This document shows, piece by piece, positions 28,184 through 39,312 of a DNA stretch of 64,000 nucleotides; the stretch's first letter is position 1, and each line of letters opens with the position of its first letter. The position numbers and the translations under genes are program-made. The DNA is from Coxiella endosymbiont of Amblyomma sculptum (lineage in GTDB: Bacteria; Pseudomonadota; Gammaproteobacteria; Coxiellales; Coxiellaceae). Below the pieces are notes generated by a model. That model saw only the letters and a program-made list of their open reading frames with translations, was not told where the DNA came from and did no database searches. Location: the NCBI RefSeq assembly GCF_009883795.1, contig NZ_CP033868.1, positions 431,501 to 495,500 of the forward strand, written 5' to 3'.

Positions 28184-30949
28184 TTACAAGTTCTCGATTT
28201 TTTTGTGCTGTAATTTTAATTTTTTTAGAGTTCTTCGCGTTGTTTCTAAGAAAACACGTTCTTGCTCCACAATTTCCCTAGGAGCCCTGTTCGTATAATT
28301 AGGATTATCCAGCTTTTTTAGAGAGCCTAGTTCCTTTCTTTCGAGACTGGCGATTTCTCTTTCTATTCGGGAAAGTTCATTGCTTTTATGAACTAATCCC
28401 GATAGAGGCAGATGAATTTCAAGATTGCCTACAACACTACTAATACTGAGAGGTAGTGATCTGTCAGCATCGATCCATAGCCATTGCATAACTTTTCCCA
28501 GAGGTTTTATATATTGTTCCGCTGCTTGCAAACGTTTTTTTTCGTTTTTTTGCCCTTTACTAAAAATAATTGTAACAGTTTTAGAAGGAGCAATATTCAT
28601 CTCAGATCGCAATGTTCGAATGGCAGTAATGACATTTTTGATCCATTCGATTTCTGTATCTATTTTATCATCAAAATAAAATCCATTAAATTTTGGGTAA
28701 GATCCGACCATAATGCTGTCGACTTTTCCCCCTATGAGGGGGGCTATCATATGCCAAATTTCTTCTGTAACAAAAGGCATAATTGGATGTAGAAGTTGCA
28801 ATAAAATTTTCAATACTTCAAGAAGAGTCATCCGAGTACCGAGTTTTTGAGAAGATTGGATATGTTCATTGTAGAGAAGGCATTTGGCACATTCCACATA
28901 CCAATCGCAATATTCGTTCCAGAAAAACTCGTATAAAATTCTAGCAAGTATATCGAAGTGGTAGCAATCTAAAGCTTTTCTGGTTTCTTTTATAACTTGT
29001 TGCAAACGACTGCGAATCCAACGATCAAAAATACTGTGCGTCAAAGGATTTTTAGAATTCAAATCTTTCTCTTCTGTATTTAGAATAACAAAACGAGCTG
29101 CGTTCCAAATTTTATTGCAAAAATTGCGACAACCCGTAACACGATTCATATCGAAATTGATACTACGCCCGGTACTCGTCGCTAAAGTACAAAAAGAAAA
29201 TCGTAAAGCGTCTGCGCCATAACCGGAAATACCTTGCGGAAACTCTTTACGTGTCATTTTTTCAATTTCTTGAGTCGACTTTGGTTGCAATAACGTATGA
29301 GTTCTTTTCGTAATGAGGTTTTCTAAAGAAATTCCATCAATAATGTCAATCGGATCAATAATGTTTCCTTTTGATTTTGACATTTTTCTTCCTCGACTGT
29401 CGCAGATCAGTCCGTGAATATAAACTTCACGAAAGGGAATTTTCCCAGTAAGTTTTAACCCCATCATTACCATTCTGGCAACCCAGAAAAAAATAATATC
29501 AAACCCAGTAACTAGGATTTGCGTAGGGTAAAAATTTTTGTAAAATTTTGTCTTTTTAGGCCAACCCAGACTGGCAAATGGCCATAAACTTGCCGAAAAC
29601 CAGGTATCAAGTACATCAGTTTCTTGTTCCAACTTCGTTGCAGTTTCCAAACAATATCTTTTTCGAATGTCTTCTTGCGAAGAGCCAATGTAGTGTTTTC
29701 CTTCTTCATCGTACCAAACAGGTATTCTATGACCCCACCACAGTTGTCGACTGATGCACCAATCATGAACACCGGTCAACCATTGTAAATAGGTTTTTTC
29801 CCAAATACTTGGAATAAATTTTAACGATCCCGATTGGACCACTGTCATAGCTGATTTCGAAATCGATTCCATTTTTAAAAACCATTGATTTGTTAACAAT
29901 GGTTCGATAATGACTCCAGAGCGTTCCCCTTTAGGAACAGAAATACGATAGGATTCGGTCTTATCGAGCAACTGACGCTCTCTAAGAGCAATCACTATTT
30001 TTTCTCGAGCATCAAAACGGTCTAATCCTCGATAAGGAAGAGGCGCGTTCTTGTTCAATCGTCCTGCAGAAGTAAGAATATTGATTAAAGGCAATTGGTG
30101 ACGTTGTCCTATTTCATAATCGTTGAAATCGTGTGCAGGTGTAATTTTTACACTGCCTGTTCCAAATTTTGGATCTACAGAACTGTCTGAAATGATAGGA
30201 ATAACGCGATTGGTCAACGGCAGATGCACTGATTTACCAATGTATTTTTTATGAATTATGTCGTTAGGGTGAACAGCAATGGCTACATCACCAAATAGTG
30301 TCTCAGGCCGAGTAGTAGCAACTGTGAGATATTCAATGCCATCTGTCAAAGGGTATCGGATGTACCACAGCAATCCATCAATTTCTTCTGTAACTACTTC
30401 GAGATCAGATACGGCAGTCTTTAAAACAGGATCCCAATTGACAAGTCGTTTCCCTCGATATATGAGGCCTTCACGATAGAGTCGAATAAAAGCCTCAATA
30501 GTGGATCGAGAAAAACCTGTGTCCATACTGAAACGTTCTCGCGACCAATCTATACAAACACCTAATCGACGCATTTGACAAACAATCTTATTAGCAGAAC
30601 GATTGCGCCATTTCCATACTTGATCAATAAAAGATTTTCTCCCCAAATCATTTCGAGTAAGTCCTTCTCGAGCAAGATTTTGTTCCACTACCATTTGAGT
30701 AGCGATACTTGCATGATCTGTCCCCCCCTGCCAAAGAACTCGATCCCCTTGCATCTTGTGGTAACGAACCAGAATATCCATAAGAGTCTGCTGAAAACTA
30801 TGTCCCATATGAAGAATTCCTGTTACATTAGGTGGAGGCAACACGATGCAATAAGGGGTTCCAGATCCAAAAGGACGATTTAATTGATTTTTTTCCCAAT
30901 AATCTGTCCATTTTTTTTCAATGAGTTTTGGATCGTAAGTTTTTTTCAT
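28184..30949 (-). CDS. valS: Valyl-tRNA synthetase
   Basis: ValS charges tRNA-Val and edits misactivated threonine. The class I signature PPPNVTGILHMGHSFQ and KMSKS motif (GRKMSKSKGN) bracket a connective-peptide editing domain at about residues 190-330 (TTRPETLFGDVAIAVHP, TPAHDFNDYEIG). The anticodon-binding domain follows, then a C-terminal coiled coil (about 855-921). The 921 residues are full length. The start ATG 30949 gives the standard MKKTYDPKLIEKKW. Confidence 0.97.
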   Translation of the reverse strand: MKKTYDPKLIEKKWTDYWEKNQLNRPFGSGTPYCIVLPPPNVTGILHMGHSFQQTLMDILVRYHKMQGDRVLWQGGTDHASIATQMVVEQNLAREGLTRNDLGRKSFIDQVWKWRNRSANKIVCQMRRLGVCIDWSRERFSMDTGFSRSTIEAFIRLYREGLIYRGKRLVNWDPVLKTAVSDLEVVTEEIDGLLWYIRYPLTDGIEYLTVATTRPETLFGDVAIAVHPNDIIHKKYIGKSVHLPLTNRVIPIISDSSVDPKFGTGSVKITPAHDFNDYEIGQRHQLPLINILTSAGRLNKNAPLPYRGLDRFDAREKIVIALRERQLLDKTESYRISVPKGERSGVIIEPLLTNQWFLKMESISKSAMTVVQSGSLKFIPSIWEKTYLQWLTGVHDWCISRQLWWGHRIPVWYDEEGKHYIGSSQEDIRKRYCLETATKLEQETDVLDTWFSASLWPFASLGWPKKTKFYKNFYPTQILVTGFDIIFFWVARMVMMGLKLTGKIPFREVYIHGLICDSRGRKMSKSKGNIIDPIDIIDGISLENLITKRTHTLLQPKSTQEIEKMTRKEFPQGISGYGADALRFSFCTLATSTGRSINFDMNRVTGCRNFCNKIWNAARFVILNTEEKDLNSKNPLTHSIFDRWIRSRLQQVIKETRKALDCYHFDILARILYEFFWNEYCDWYVECAKCLLYNEHIQSSQKLGTRMTLLEVLKILLQLLHPIMPFVTEEIWHMIAPLIGGKVDSIMVGSYPKFNGFYFDDKIDTEIEWIKNVITAIRTLRSEMNIAPSKTVTIIFSKGQKNEKKRLQAAEQYIKPLGKVMQWLWIDADRSLPLSISSVVGNLEIHLPLSGLVHKSNELSRIEREIASLERKELGSLKKLDNPNYTNRAPREIVEQERVFLETTRRTLKKLKLQHKKIENL

Positions 30950-31669
30950 ACTGTACTGTTTTTTATGTTTTATTCGTGATGTGAACGTTTTCTCTTCTCG
31001 TTAAAGAGAAGACTTCTGTTATTCAATCATAAAAGATATAGTTTGTCAGCGATTTATTATCTTCGTTTATTTGCAAGGAGATTTTCGACTCTCTTTTTTT
31101 TGATTACAACACACTGATTTTTTAGACAGTATTATGGTTATTGTATGCTGTCGAAATTTTTATTTTTACTTTAGGGAAGAGAAAGATTTGATGTTGAGGT
31201 TTTTCACGAGAAATTGTTTTAATAATTTTCGACAGAAATCCGTTCTCAAAACGCACTGCGAAAGACATTTTACTTTATTATGTTGTGTTGGTTATGTTGG
31301 GTTATAAAGAAGTTGATATCGTTATAAAAATAAAATTCACAAGATGATGGATGTTTTTCGTAGAAATCGAAACAAAAACTTAATCTAAAGGATAATTTGT
31401 CCAAAATTACTTGTGAACTCTAGTGGAAATGCTCTATTTTTCTGTTTCGGAACGGTAAGTGTGATGAGATTTTTTGTAAAGTGCAGTTTTGGAAGTTTCA
31501 TTGGAGAATTTGCAAATTATCATAAATGCAAAAATAACCACTAATCAAAGTATTTGTGTCCAATCTCCAGGGGCTACTATTAGGTATTAAGATGATTGGA
31601 AAGAATCAAAACCAAAGACAGATACACACTTATTCTTCCATCCCGCTGCTCATTAAAGAATCTCGGTAA
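30950..31669. other. Gene-free gap between valS and purB (about 720 bp)
   Basis: I find no open frame of useful length and no recognisable remnant on either strand. A small hairpin (TTCTCTT, seven-base loop, AAGAGAA) lies just upstream of valS at about 30998-31018 and may be part of its leader. The rest looks like eroded spacer. Confidence 0.6.
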
Positions 31670-33061
31670 TCAATTCCATTGAAGATACCGAATTTTTTTT
31701 GCTAACGACGAAGCGAAACCGGTGTAGTTTTTAGGAGTCAAAGATTGTAGATGTTCTTTTGCTTCTTGAGGAATGAATAATTTTTCGATAAATTCTTTCA
31801 ATTGATTTTTGTTAATCGATTTATCTCGAGTGAGTGTTTTCAATTTCTCATAAGCGTTTGGCACTCTATATCGACGCATGACAGTTTGAAGAGCTTCCGA
31901 TAGTACTTCCCAATGAGAATCGAGATCTTTTTTAATACAGTTCTCGTTGACATTTATTTTTTTCAGCCCCTTAAATAAGGATTTATAAGCGATAAGTGAA
32001 TAACCGAATACACATCCTAGATTTCGCATGACTGTAGAATCTGTTAAATCTCTTTGCCAACGAGATATTGGAAGTTTGTTGATCATATGATTAGCTAAGG
32101 CATTAGCAAGTCCTAAATTGCCTTCGGCATTTTCAAAGTCAATGGGATTTACTTTATGAGGCATTGTTGAGGATCCGAACTCGCTTTCTACAATTTTTTG
32201 ATGAAAATACCCAAGACTGATATAACCCCACATATCTTGACAAAAATCAGTTAGAATATTGTTGAGACGAACAAGAGATTGCAAAAGTTCGATCAGTCGA
32301 TCATGAGGCTCAACTTGAGTGGTGTATTCACTAAATTCCAACCCAAGCATCTTCACAAAGCGCTTAGAAAAATTGGGCCAATCAAAATTAGGGTATGATA
32401 CTCGGTGGGCATTAAAATTACCCACAGCTCCGTTGATTTTAGCCAACAGTTTCATTTTTGTAAAATGTCGATATTGGATGTGGAGGCGTTGTACTGTATT
32501 TGCAAATTCTTTACCTAATGTCGTAGGTGAAGCCGGTTGACCGTGTGTACGACTTAGTAAAGAAAGTTCCGCATAATTTGTTGCCATAGTCTGTAAATAC
32601 AATCCGATTCTTTTGATGATAGGACCCAAGATTCTTTCTTGAGCTGTACTAGTCATAAGAGCATAAGAAAGATTGTTGATGTCTTCTGAAGTGCAACCAA
32701 AATGTACGAAATAGATTAAATCCGAAAATTTTTTTTCTTTCCTCATTTGTTGTCGAAGATAATATTCGACCGCTTTGACATCATGATTGGTAATTCTTTC
32801 AATTTCTTTAACAGACCTTGCAGATTTTATGTCAAAACTTCTCGAAATTTGCTCTAGTTTTTTGCGATCTAATGCAGTCAACCTCGGAATTTCAGAAAGA
32901 GAACGTTCACAAGATAGAAAAAGAATCCATTGTATTTCAATAAAAACACGAATTCTAATGAGACCGTACTCACTAAACACTAGTTGTAAACTTCTCAATT
33001 TTTTTCTATATCGTCCGTCAAGAGGGGACAAAGCCGTAAGAAATTCTAATTTCATATCCAT
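31670..33061 (-). CDS. purB: Adenylosuccinate lyase
   Basis: PurB cleaves SAICAR to AICAR and adenylosuccinate to AMP. The fumarase/aspartase superfamily signature GSSTMPHKVNPIDFE, the HFGCTSEDINN block and RTHGQPASPTTLGKE are intact. From ATG 33061 the protein is 463 residues (E. coli 456) and starts MDMKLEFLTALSPLDGRY, matching E. coli from its first residues. The frame is open about 58 codons further upstream, but that part is low-complexity leader including an AT repeat and is not conserved. AGAGA precedes ATG 33061 by five bases. Confidence 0.96.
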   Translation of the reverse strand: MDMKLEFLTALSPLDGRYRKKLRSLQLVFSEYGLIRIRVFIEIQWILFLSCERSLSEIPRLTALDRKKLEQISRSFDIKSARSVKEIERITNHDVKAVEYYLRQQMRKEKKFSDLIYFVHFGCTSEDINNLSYALMTSTAQERILGPIIKRIGLYLQTMATNYAELSLLSRTHGQPASPTTLGKEFANTVQRLHIQYRHFTKMKLLAKINGAVGNFNAHRVSYPNFDWPNFSKRFVKMLGLEFSEYTTQVEPHDRLIELLQSLVRLNNILTDFCQDMWGYISLGYFHQKIVESEFGSSTMPHKVNPIDFENAEGNLGLANALANHMINKLPISRWQRDLTDSTVMRNLGCVFGYSLIAYKSLFKGLKKINVNENCIKKDLDSHWEVLSEALQTVMRRYRVPNAYEKLKTLTRDKSINKNQLKEFIEKLFIPQEAKEHLQSLTPKNYTGFASSLAKKIRYLQWN

Positions 33062-34045
33062 TGTTTCTCTATATATATATATATATTGGTTATTTCTTAA
33101 CAGAACAAGGAATTTTCTCGGTTTCTTGTAGCGTTGGTAATTACCAGCAAAACCCATATATAACATAGAGTCGTTAAAAATCAAGTCGCAATCACTGAAT
33201 TGATGAAGCGCAAGATTTCTGTTTATTTTGTACAATCAGCTTTTAAATTAGTGGGTTATGGTTACAGATTTTTCTTTCTAAACCTTAGTGAACAAATACG
33301 ATCATGAAGAACCTTTGCGCAAGCGACGATTTGTCACTGATTTATGTTTTAGAGATACGTTTTGAATTCGTGATTATGAAAAATATGAATCGTCTGTTCA
33401 AATAAGTTTAAAACAGCTATTTTTAATAGTTGGCAAAACTAGAGATTTGTAAAACGAGCTGAAGATCTGCTTCAACAAGTAACAAAGTTTGGTATTCTCA
33501 AAATTGGAATTGGGAACGATGATCCGGAATTTTATCTAAAATTCAAAAGTGCGAGCGAGCAGGAAATAAGTAAGGTTTTTATCTTACCGTTACTGTTTTA
33601 GAGAGAAGGTAAATTGTATTTTTAGACTTATCGAATTTTTAGACTCATTGAGATAAAATATCTCTTGAATTTTTGGTTTTTTAAAAATCTGCAGGGTCTT
33701 GCAAGTATATAAGGAAGGTTGTTAGAGATTGGAGAATATTGAACAAACATGAGAATACAAAACTTTTGTTCTTGATTTTACACTTCTGTTCGTCTAAAAA
33801 ATAGGTAATGATATACATTTTGACATTCTGTACGAAGTTTATTCGTCTAGTTGATGTTGTGACAGGGCTTGTTTGTAAGCCTTGTAAGGCTAGGAAAGAC
33901 TTTGTAAAACACATTGTAGAGAATGTTGCGTCTGACGTTTCATAAAGGTACAATATTCCACATCTTGAAATCCGTGGTATCGGTGTATTTTTGGGTGTTG
34001 TGCTCGGATAAATAAAAATAAAATGAAGAAGTGGGGAAGGAAGAT
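33062..34045. other. Gene-free gap between purB and rpsO (about 980 bp)
   Basis: This is the largest gap in the window and holds no recognised gene. An alternating TA tract of 17 bases sits at 33070-33086 in the purB leader. A plus-strand stretch near 33485-33600 reads KFGILKIGIGNDDPEFYL, which looks protein-like but matches nothing I know. The AT-rich end probably carries the rpsO promoter. Confidence 0.5.
33070..33086. repeat. (TA)n tract in the purB leader
   Basis: Seventeen bases of strict alternating T and A lie nine bases upstream of the purB start codon on the minus strand, next to its ribosome-binding region. Such a tract can change length by slippage. Confidence 0.85.
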
Positions 34046-34315
34046 TTGTCTTTAACGTCTAAAGAAACGGGGATGATTATTAAAACATATCAGCGGCATA
34101 AGAATGACATCGGATCTTCTGAAGTTCAGATAGCTATTTTGAGTGGAAAAATTTCTAGCCTCGCTGAACATTTTAGAAATCACAAAAAAGACCATCATTC
34201 TCGTCGAGGCTTGTTGCGTATAGTTAATCGACGAAGAAAAATACTGGATTATCTGAAAAGGAACGATACAGAACGGTATCAAAAACTCATTAAGCAATTG
34301 AAGTTACGATCATAA
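34046..34315 (+). CDS. rpsO: 30S ribosomal protein S15
   Basis: S15 is a primary binder of the central domain of 16S rRNA. The motif [20 protein letters not shown] and the [12 protein letters not shown] block are near-identical to the family. Starting at TTG 34046 gives 89 residues, exactly the usual size, beginning MSLTSKETG like E. coli. AAGGAAG precedes it closely. The GTG at 34031 would add five unconserved residues. It is followed 17 bases later by pnp, the standard rpsO-pnp operon. Confidence 0.96.
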   Translation: MSLTSKETGMIIKTYQRHKNDIGSSEVQIAILSGKISSLAEHFRNHKKDHHSRRGLLRIVNRRRKILDYLKRNDTERYQKLIKQLKLRS

Positions 34316-34332
34316 AATTTGTAGGAACAATC

Positions 34333-36441
34333 ATGACAAAGATTAGTAAGACTTTCCAGTACGGAACACATCGTGTTGTGCTTGAAACGGGAGATGTAGC
34401 GCGCCAGTCGATGGGAGCCGCGATGGTGCAAATGGGAGACACTGTCGTCTTAGTAACGGTAGTTGTTCAAAAAGAAGAGGAAAAAAAAAGCGACTTCTTA
34501 CCGTTGTCTGTCAATTATCAAGAAAGAATTTACGCAGCAGGAAAAATTCCTGGTGGCTATTTTAAACGAGAAGGGCGTCCTACAGAAAAAGAAACTTTAA
34601 CTTCTCGATTAATCGATCGTTCTGTACGTCCTTTATTTCCCAAAAATTTTTCTGACGAAATTCAAATTGTTGCTACTGTTCTTTCTATGGATCCGGAAGT
34701 GCCTGCAGACGTTCCCGCTATTCTAGGAGCTTCAGCCGCTTTAGGTGTATCCGGTGTCCCGTTTAGTGCTCTTTTAGGTGCAGCGCGCGTTGGTTATCAA
34801 GGAAAGGAAATTGGATTCCTTCTAAATCCTTCTTTAGAAGGATTAAAGAAATCACAACTTGATCTGACTGTTTCTGGTACAAAAGATGCGATTCTTATGG
34901 TTGAACTGGAATCTAAGGAGTTGTCGGAATCCGTTATATTAGAAGCCGTATTGTATGGACACAATGCTATGCAAAAAGCTATTCATGCTATTGATGAATT
35001 TGTTGAAGCGTCTATCGTCATTACAAATAACAAATGGGAGTGGCATCCACCTGAACCTAATAGAGAATTGGAAGCCTTAATAACTAAAAAGACAAAATCT
35101 TCTCTCCAAGAAGCCTACTGTATTGTAGAGAAAGATGTTCGTAAGAATCGGATTCAAATTATTAGGGATAATCTTTTAACTGACATCACTTCAGAAAAAA
35201 ATGGAGAAGGGAATTCTATTGCTGTACAGGAAGTGGTGTCTATTTTTCACGATTTGGAACGTAAAGTTGTTCGTGACAGAATTTTGTCGGGTCATCCTCG
35301 AATTGACGGACGAGACGCCGAAACCATACGTCCTATTTCTATACGTGTAGGTGTATTGCCTCGTTCTCATGGTTCGGCTTTATTTACTCGAGGAGAAACT
35401 CAGGCTTTAGTGGTTGTTACTTTGGGAACCGAGCGAGATGCCCAGATGGTCGATGATTTGGATGGAGACCGTCGTGAAGATTTTATCTTTCACTACAATT
35501 TTCCACCTTTTTGTGTCGGAAAAGTTGGTTTTATGAGCGGTCCTAAACGAAGAGAAATTGGGCACGGACGTCTAGCGAAGAGAGCGATCGTTTCGGTAGT
35601 TCCTACCAATTTGTCAGAATTTCCTTATGTAATTCGGATAGTTTCCGAGATTCTCGGATCAAACGGTTCGAGTTCTATGGCAAGCGTATGCGGGAGTAGT
35701 TTGGCGCTTATGGATGCTGGAGTCCCTGTGAAATCATCTGTTTCAGGTATTTCTATGGGATTAATCAAGGAAGGAGATAAATACAGAATCTTGTCGGACA
35801 TTCTCGGTGAGGAGGATTATTTGGGTGATATGGATTTTAAAGTAACTGGTACGAGAGATGGTATAACAGCACTGCAAATGGATATTAAAATTAGAGGTAT
35901 TACTGAAGAAATTATGGAGTGTGTTCTTGAGCAGGCAAGGAAAAATCGTCTCTATGTTCTCGACATAATGGATGCTGCTATTGCTCGACCCCGCTCACAA
36001 ATTTCTCAATTGGCACCGCGCTATATCACAATGAAGATCAATCCAGAAAAGATTCGTGATGTTATCGGAAAAGGAGGGGTAATGATTCGGGGAATTACTG
36101 AAGCAACAAATTGTGCTATCGATATTTCTGACGATGGAAGAATTAAAATCGCTGCGTTTTCTACAGAGGAAGGAGAAGCGGCGAGAAAGCGGATTGAAGA
36201 ATTAACAGCTGAAGTGGAATTGGGTAAGATGTATGAAGGCCCGGTTGTTAAGATCTTGGATTTTGGAGCAGTAGTTAAGATTTTGCCTAATTATCAAGGA
36301 CTTGTTCATATATCGCAGATTTCGACCAAATGTGTAGCGAACGTACGGGATTATCTTCAGAAAGGTCAAATAGTGCGTGTTAAAGTCATTGAAATTGATA
36401 GACAAGGTCGAGTTCGTCTCAGTATGAAGCAAGTTGATTAA
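34333..36441 (+). CDS. pnp: Polyribonucleotide nucleotidyltransferase
   Basis: PNPase is a phosphorolytic 3'-5' exoribonuclease of the RNA degradosome. Two RNase PH domains are seen ([21 protein letters not shown], and the catalytic second one with [16 protein letters not shown] and [17 protein letters not shown]). The KH domain is [14 protein letters not shown], and a C-terminal S1 domain follows ([26 protein letters not shown]). Its 702 residues compare with 711 in E. coli. AGGA precedes ATG 34333 by seven bases. Confidence 0.97.
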   Translation: MTKISKTFQYGTHRVVLETGDVARQSMGAAMVQMGDTVVLVTVVVQKEEEKKSDFLPLSVNYQERIYAAGKIPGGYFKREGRPTEKETLTSRLIDRSVRPLFPKNFSDEIQIVATVLSMDPEVPADVPAILGASAALGVSGVPFSALLGAARVGYQGKEIGFLLNPSLEGLKKSQLDLTVSGTKDAILMVELESKELSESVILEAVLYGHNAMQKAIHAIDEFVEASIVITNNKWEWHPPEPNRELEALITKKTKSSLQEAYCIVEKDVRKNRIQIIRDNLLTDITSEKNGEGNSIAVQEVVSIFHDLERKVVRDRILSGHPRIDGRDAETIRPISIRVGVLPRSHGSALFTRGETQALVVVTLGTERDAQMVDDLDGDRREDFIFHYNFPPFCVGKVGFMSGPKRREIGHGRLAKRAIVSVVPTNLSEFPYVIRIVSEILGSNGSSSMASVCGSSLALMDAGVPVKSSVSGISMGLIKEGDKYRILSDILGEEDYLGDMDFKVTGTRDGITALQMDIKIRGITEEIMECVLEQARKNRLYVLDIMDAAIARPRSQISQLAPRYITMKINPEKIRDVIGKGGVMIRGITEATNCAIDISDDGRIKIAAFSTEEGEAARKRIEELTAEVELGKMYEGPVVKILDFGAVVKILPNYQGLVHISQISTKCVANVRDYLQKGQIVRVKVIEIDRQGRVRLSMKQVD

Positions 36442-36459
36442 TGTTGATTGTTGATTAAT
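36433..36459. repeat. Tandem repeat at the pnp stop codon
   Basis: GTTGATTAAT (36433-36442), a partial copy GTTGATT (36443-36449) and a full copy GTTGATTAAT (36450-36459) run together. The first copy contains the last codons and TAA stop of pnp. Confidence 0.8.
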
Positions 36460-36625
36460 GAGGAAGGGGGGAGTTTCTGTCTGAATGAGTTCGCTATACG
36501 TTCTCAATTTATTTTCACAAGAACCACAAGAACTAGGAAGTTCAGAGATTTTTCCAAAAACTCTAAAACTGTTGACCTAAATTGTTCCTAACTGTTAGAG
36601 ATATGATGACTCTGGAAAAATAATT

Positions 36626-38281
36626 CTAAACATCTTTTGGAAACCTAGAGGTAATCGGATACCGTCGATCTTTATCAAAAGAGCAATCTGTGATGCGAAT
36701 ACCAACAGGTGCTTGGCGTCTCTTGTATTCGTTGCGATTGACCATCTGTACTATTTTATCGACCATCCTGATATCGAAACCACTAACAGCCGCAATAGTA
36801 TTCGGATCTTGGTTTTTCCCAATGTAATTTTCTAAAATTTCATCCAACACTGGATAAGGTGGTAAGTCATCTTGATCTTTTTGATTAGGAGCAAGTTCTG
36901 CAGAAGGCGCTCGGACTAAGACGCGCTCTGGAATGACGGGTGAAATAGCGTTTCGGTATTTGCACAATCGATACACCATGGTTTTATAGACATCTTTTAA
37001 CACACTGAGACCTCCAGCCATATCGCCGTATAATGTTGTATATCCAACGGATATTTCACTTTTATTTCCAGTTGTCAAGACAATAGAACCCTTTTTATTA
37101 GACAAAGCCATTAGCAAGGTACCCCGAATGCGTGCTTGTAGATTTTCTTCAGTAGTATCTCTAAGAAGAGAAGTACTTTTTCCGGAAAGATCTGAAAATT
37201 CCGAGGCTAAACTTTGAAGGAACTCTTGAAAAATGGAGGTAATGTCAATCACAGATGTAGAAATCTTTAACGCTTTGGCTTCTGATTGTGCGTCTTCAAT
37301 ACTTATTTTGGAAGTAAATGCAGACGGCATCAGAACTCCGCTCACTCGAGATGGACCAATAGCGTCGACGGCGATGGCTAGTGTTAAAGCTGAATCGATC
37401 CCTCCAGAAAGACCTATAATAGCGTCAGGGAAATTGTTTTTATTGATATAATCGCGAATACCCAATACCAAAACATTGTAAATTTTTTCTTCATCCAATA
37501 GTGGTTCTGATAACAAAGGATCTTTAGTACATATATCTAATCGGCGTCCGCAATCAATTTCAACAACCATTAACTCTTCTTTGCAATAAGTACATTGCTG
37601 AACACAATCTCCATTGTGGTCAAATACCATAGAACCACCATCAAAGACAAGCCCATCTTGTCCTCCAATCAAATTCAAATAAATAATGGGAACATGGTAT
37701 TTTCGAGTACGTTCTGCCAATAAATTACGTCGTCGAAGTGGTTTGTCTTGAGTGAAAGGAGAAGCATTTATGCAAGCAATCAATTGCGCTCCCGCTTTAA
37801 CAGTGTCTTTTAAAGGATTTTCTAGCCACAAGTCTTCACAAATCAACAATCCAATTTTGACTCCTTTAATTTCTACAATGCAAAGTTGATTTCCAGAAGA
37901 AAAGTAACGTTTTTCATCAAAAACTTGATAATTAGGCAGTGCGTGTTTTTTATAGGTCGCAATTATCTTTTCTTCGGTAATTACAGCTGCTTTGTTGTAG
38001 TAATGCTTATCTTGAAAGTCCGGATATCCTACAATGACAACAATATGCTTAACTTCTTTAGAAATACGCCACAGCGCTCGGTGCACACGTCGATAAAGCG
38101 CGGGTCGGAAAATCCAATCTTCCGGTGGATAGCTGGTAATAGCTAATTCGGGAAACAATATAATATCAGCTCTGCTTTCACGATAAGCACGATTGGAAGT
38201 ATCAATAATGAGTTGAGTATTACCTTCAACGTCTCCAACTAGCAAATTAATCTGTGCAGCCACAATAATTAATTTTTTCAT
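36626..38281 (-). CDS. nadE: Glutamine-dependent NAD synthetase
   Basis: NadE amidates deamido-NAD to NAD. The N-terminal nitrilase-type glutaminase domain (residues 1-260) has the E-K-C triad regions LFPELAITSYPPED, YKKHALPNYQVFDEKRYF and LLICEDLW. The C-terminal synthetase domain has the P-loop GLSGGIDSAL, LTTGNKSEISVGYTTLYGD and RAPSAELAPNQKDQDDLP. The 551-residue two-domain form can use glutamine directly. It converges with pnp and starts 13 bases after the next minus-strand gene. Confidence 0.96.
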   Translation of the reverse strand: MKKLIIVAAQINLLVGDVEGNTQLIIDTSNRAYRESRADIILFPELAITSYPPEDWIFRPALYRRVHRALWRISKEVKHIVVIVGYPDFQDKHYYNKAAVITEEKIIATYKKHALPNYQVFDEKRYFSSGNQLCIVEIKGVKIGLLICEDLWLENPLKDTVKAGAQLIACINASPFTQDKPLRRRNLLAERTRKYHVPIIYLNLIGGQDGLVFDGGSMVFDHNGDCVQQCTYCKEELMVVEIDCGRRLDICTKDPLLSEPLLDEEKIYNVLVLGIRDYINKNNFPDAIIGLSGGIDSALTLAIAVDAIGPSRVSGVLMPSAFTSKISIEDAQSEAKALKISTSVIDITSIFQEFLQSLASEFSDLSGKSTSLLRDTTEENLQARIRGTLLMALSNKKGSIVLTTGNKSEISVGYTTLYGDMAGGLSVLKDVYKTMVYRLCKYRNAISPVIPERVLVRAPSAELAPNQKDQDDLPPYPVLDEILENYIGKNQDPNTIAAVSGFDIRMVDKIVQMVNRNEYKRRQAPVGIRITDCSFDKDRRYPITSRFPKDV

Positions 38282-38293
38282 GAACTCGTAATT

Positions 38294-38662
38294 TTATATA
38301 ATCAGCGCTGCCGCTACTCTTCTTCCTTGGGAATTCAGAGCTGAATAGGTTCGGCAGGCAGCGCCTGTATCCATACATTCAATTCCGATTTTCTGTTGAA
38401 GAAGTAATTCAAGTTTTTCCGGATCTAAAAAGGAAAACTTTCTCCCAGTACCAAGAATAATTGTTTCGGGATTCAAAGAAAATATACTGCGAAAATGTCT
38501 AATCTTTATATCTTCCAAAGATTTTGGTCCCCAATTTTCAATAAGAACGGAGGGAAAAACAACGACGCTTGAGGTATAGAGCGTTTCATTGATCAAAACC
38601 GATTTGGAATCGTAAGATTGGATTCGATAATTTCCAACACCAATATTTTCAGTAAGCAACAT
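38294..38662 (-). CDS. Mth938-like (DUF498) domain protein
   Basis: A small single-domain protein of 122 residues with the family blocks IENWGPKSLEDI, ETIILGTGRKFSF and MDTGAACRTYSALNSQGRRVAAALII. Mammalian relatives (NDUFAF3) help build respiratory complex I, but the bacterial role is unknown. It lies directly upstream of nadE on the same strand, with a 12-base gap, so the two are probably co-transcribed. Confidence 0.88.
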   Translation of the reverse strand: MLLTENIGVGNYRIQSYDSKSVLINETLYTSSVVVFPSVLIENWGPKSLEDIKIRHFRSIFSLNPETIILGTGRKFSFLDPEKLELLLQQKIGIECMDTGAACRTYSALNSQGRRVAAALII

Positions 38663-38895
38663 AACTTATATTGTTTTTCGATTACAAACCAAAACACTTT
38701 GGTATTTTAAGATCTTTCTTATCTATCTTCTATCTAAACTAAAACCGGTTTGATCTGGGTGGATTGAATATAAAGAATCATACCTTTAGATTGAATTTGA
38801 TCTTCTTTGTAAGTTCGACTAGAATATCACCTTTATTTTACCGATGCAATCTCAGAAGTTTTCTCAGGATTGCTTGACTGAAAGGAAAAAATGGC

Positions 38896-39225
38896 ATGCG
38901 GCACTACGAGATCGTGATTTTGATTCATCCTGATCAGAGTAGCCAGGTATCACAGATGATTGAGCGCTATCAAACGATGATATCCGGAGGTAAGGCCAAA
39001 ATCCACCGTTTAGAAAACTGGGGGCGTCGGCAGCTGGCTTATTCTATTCATAAAGCGCATAAAGCTCACTATCTTTTGATGAATGTTGAGTGTAGCAAAA
39101 CTGTTCTAGATGATCTGAGAAACGCCTTTCGTTATAATGATGCCGTAATTCGCAGTCTGGTTTTAAAACGCAATCGTGCCATTATTGAGCCTTCTCTTAT
39201 CGCAAAAAGTCTCGAATTGGGATAA
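38896..39225 (+). CDS. rpsF: 30S ribosomal protein S6
   Basis: S6 binds 16S rRNA together with S18. [15 protein letters not shown] is the canonical start, and [24 protein letters not shown] and [13 protein letters not shown] follow. Length 109 residues, without the acidic glutamate tail. AAAGGA at 38881-38886 precedes ATG 38896. A second ATG five bases earlier is out of frame. First gene of the rpsF-rpsR-DUF2232-rplI operon. Confidence 0.97.
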   Translation: MRHYEIVILIHPDQSSQVSQMIERYQTMISGGKAKIHRLENWGRRQLAYSIHKAHKAHYLLMNVECSKTVLDDLRNAFRYNDAVIRSLVLKRNRAIIEPSLIAKSLELG

Positions 39226-39312
39226 TATTCAAAGAGATCAAAGAGAAAAATCGAAATTTGTTGTGGAATCTGCCGAAGCATCACCAAAAGAAATTTAGAG
39301 AGGAGTGCATAT

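Noticed and set aside
33062-33235. 58-residue N-terminal extension of PurB
   Set aside because: It is not conserved, contains the TA tract translated as YIYIY, and the family start matches ATG 33061 with a ribosome-binding site.
33681-33953. 90-codon minus-strand frame in the gap before rpsO
   Set aside because: The translation looks like low-complexity AT-rich noise with no family motif. There is no ribosome-binding site or sign of coding bias.
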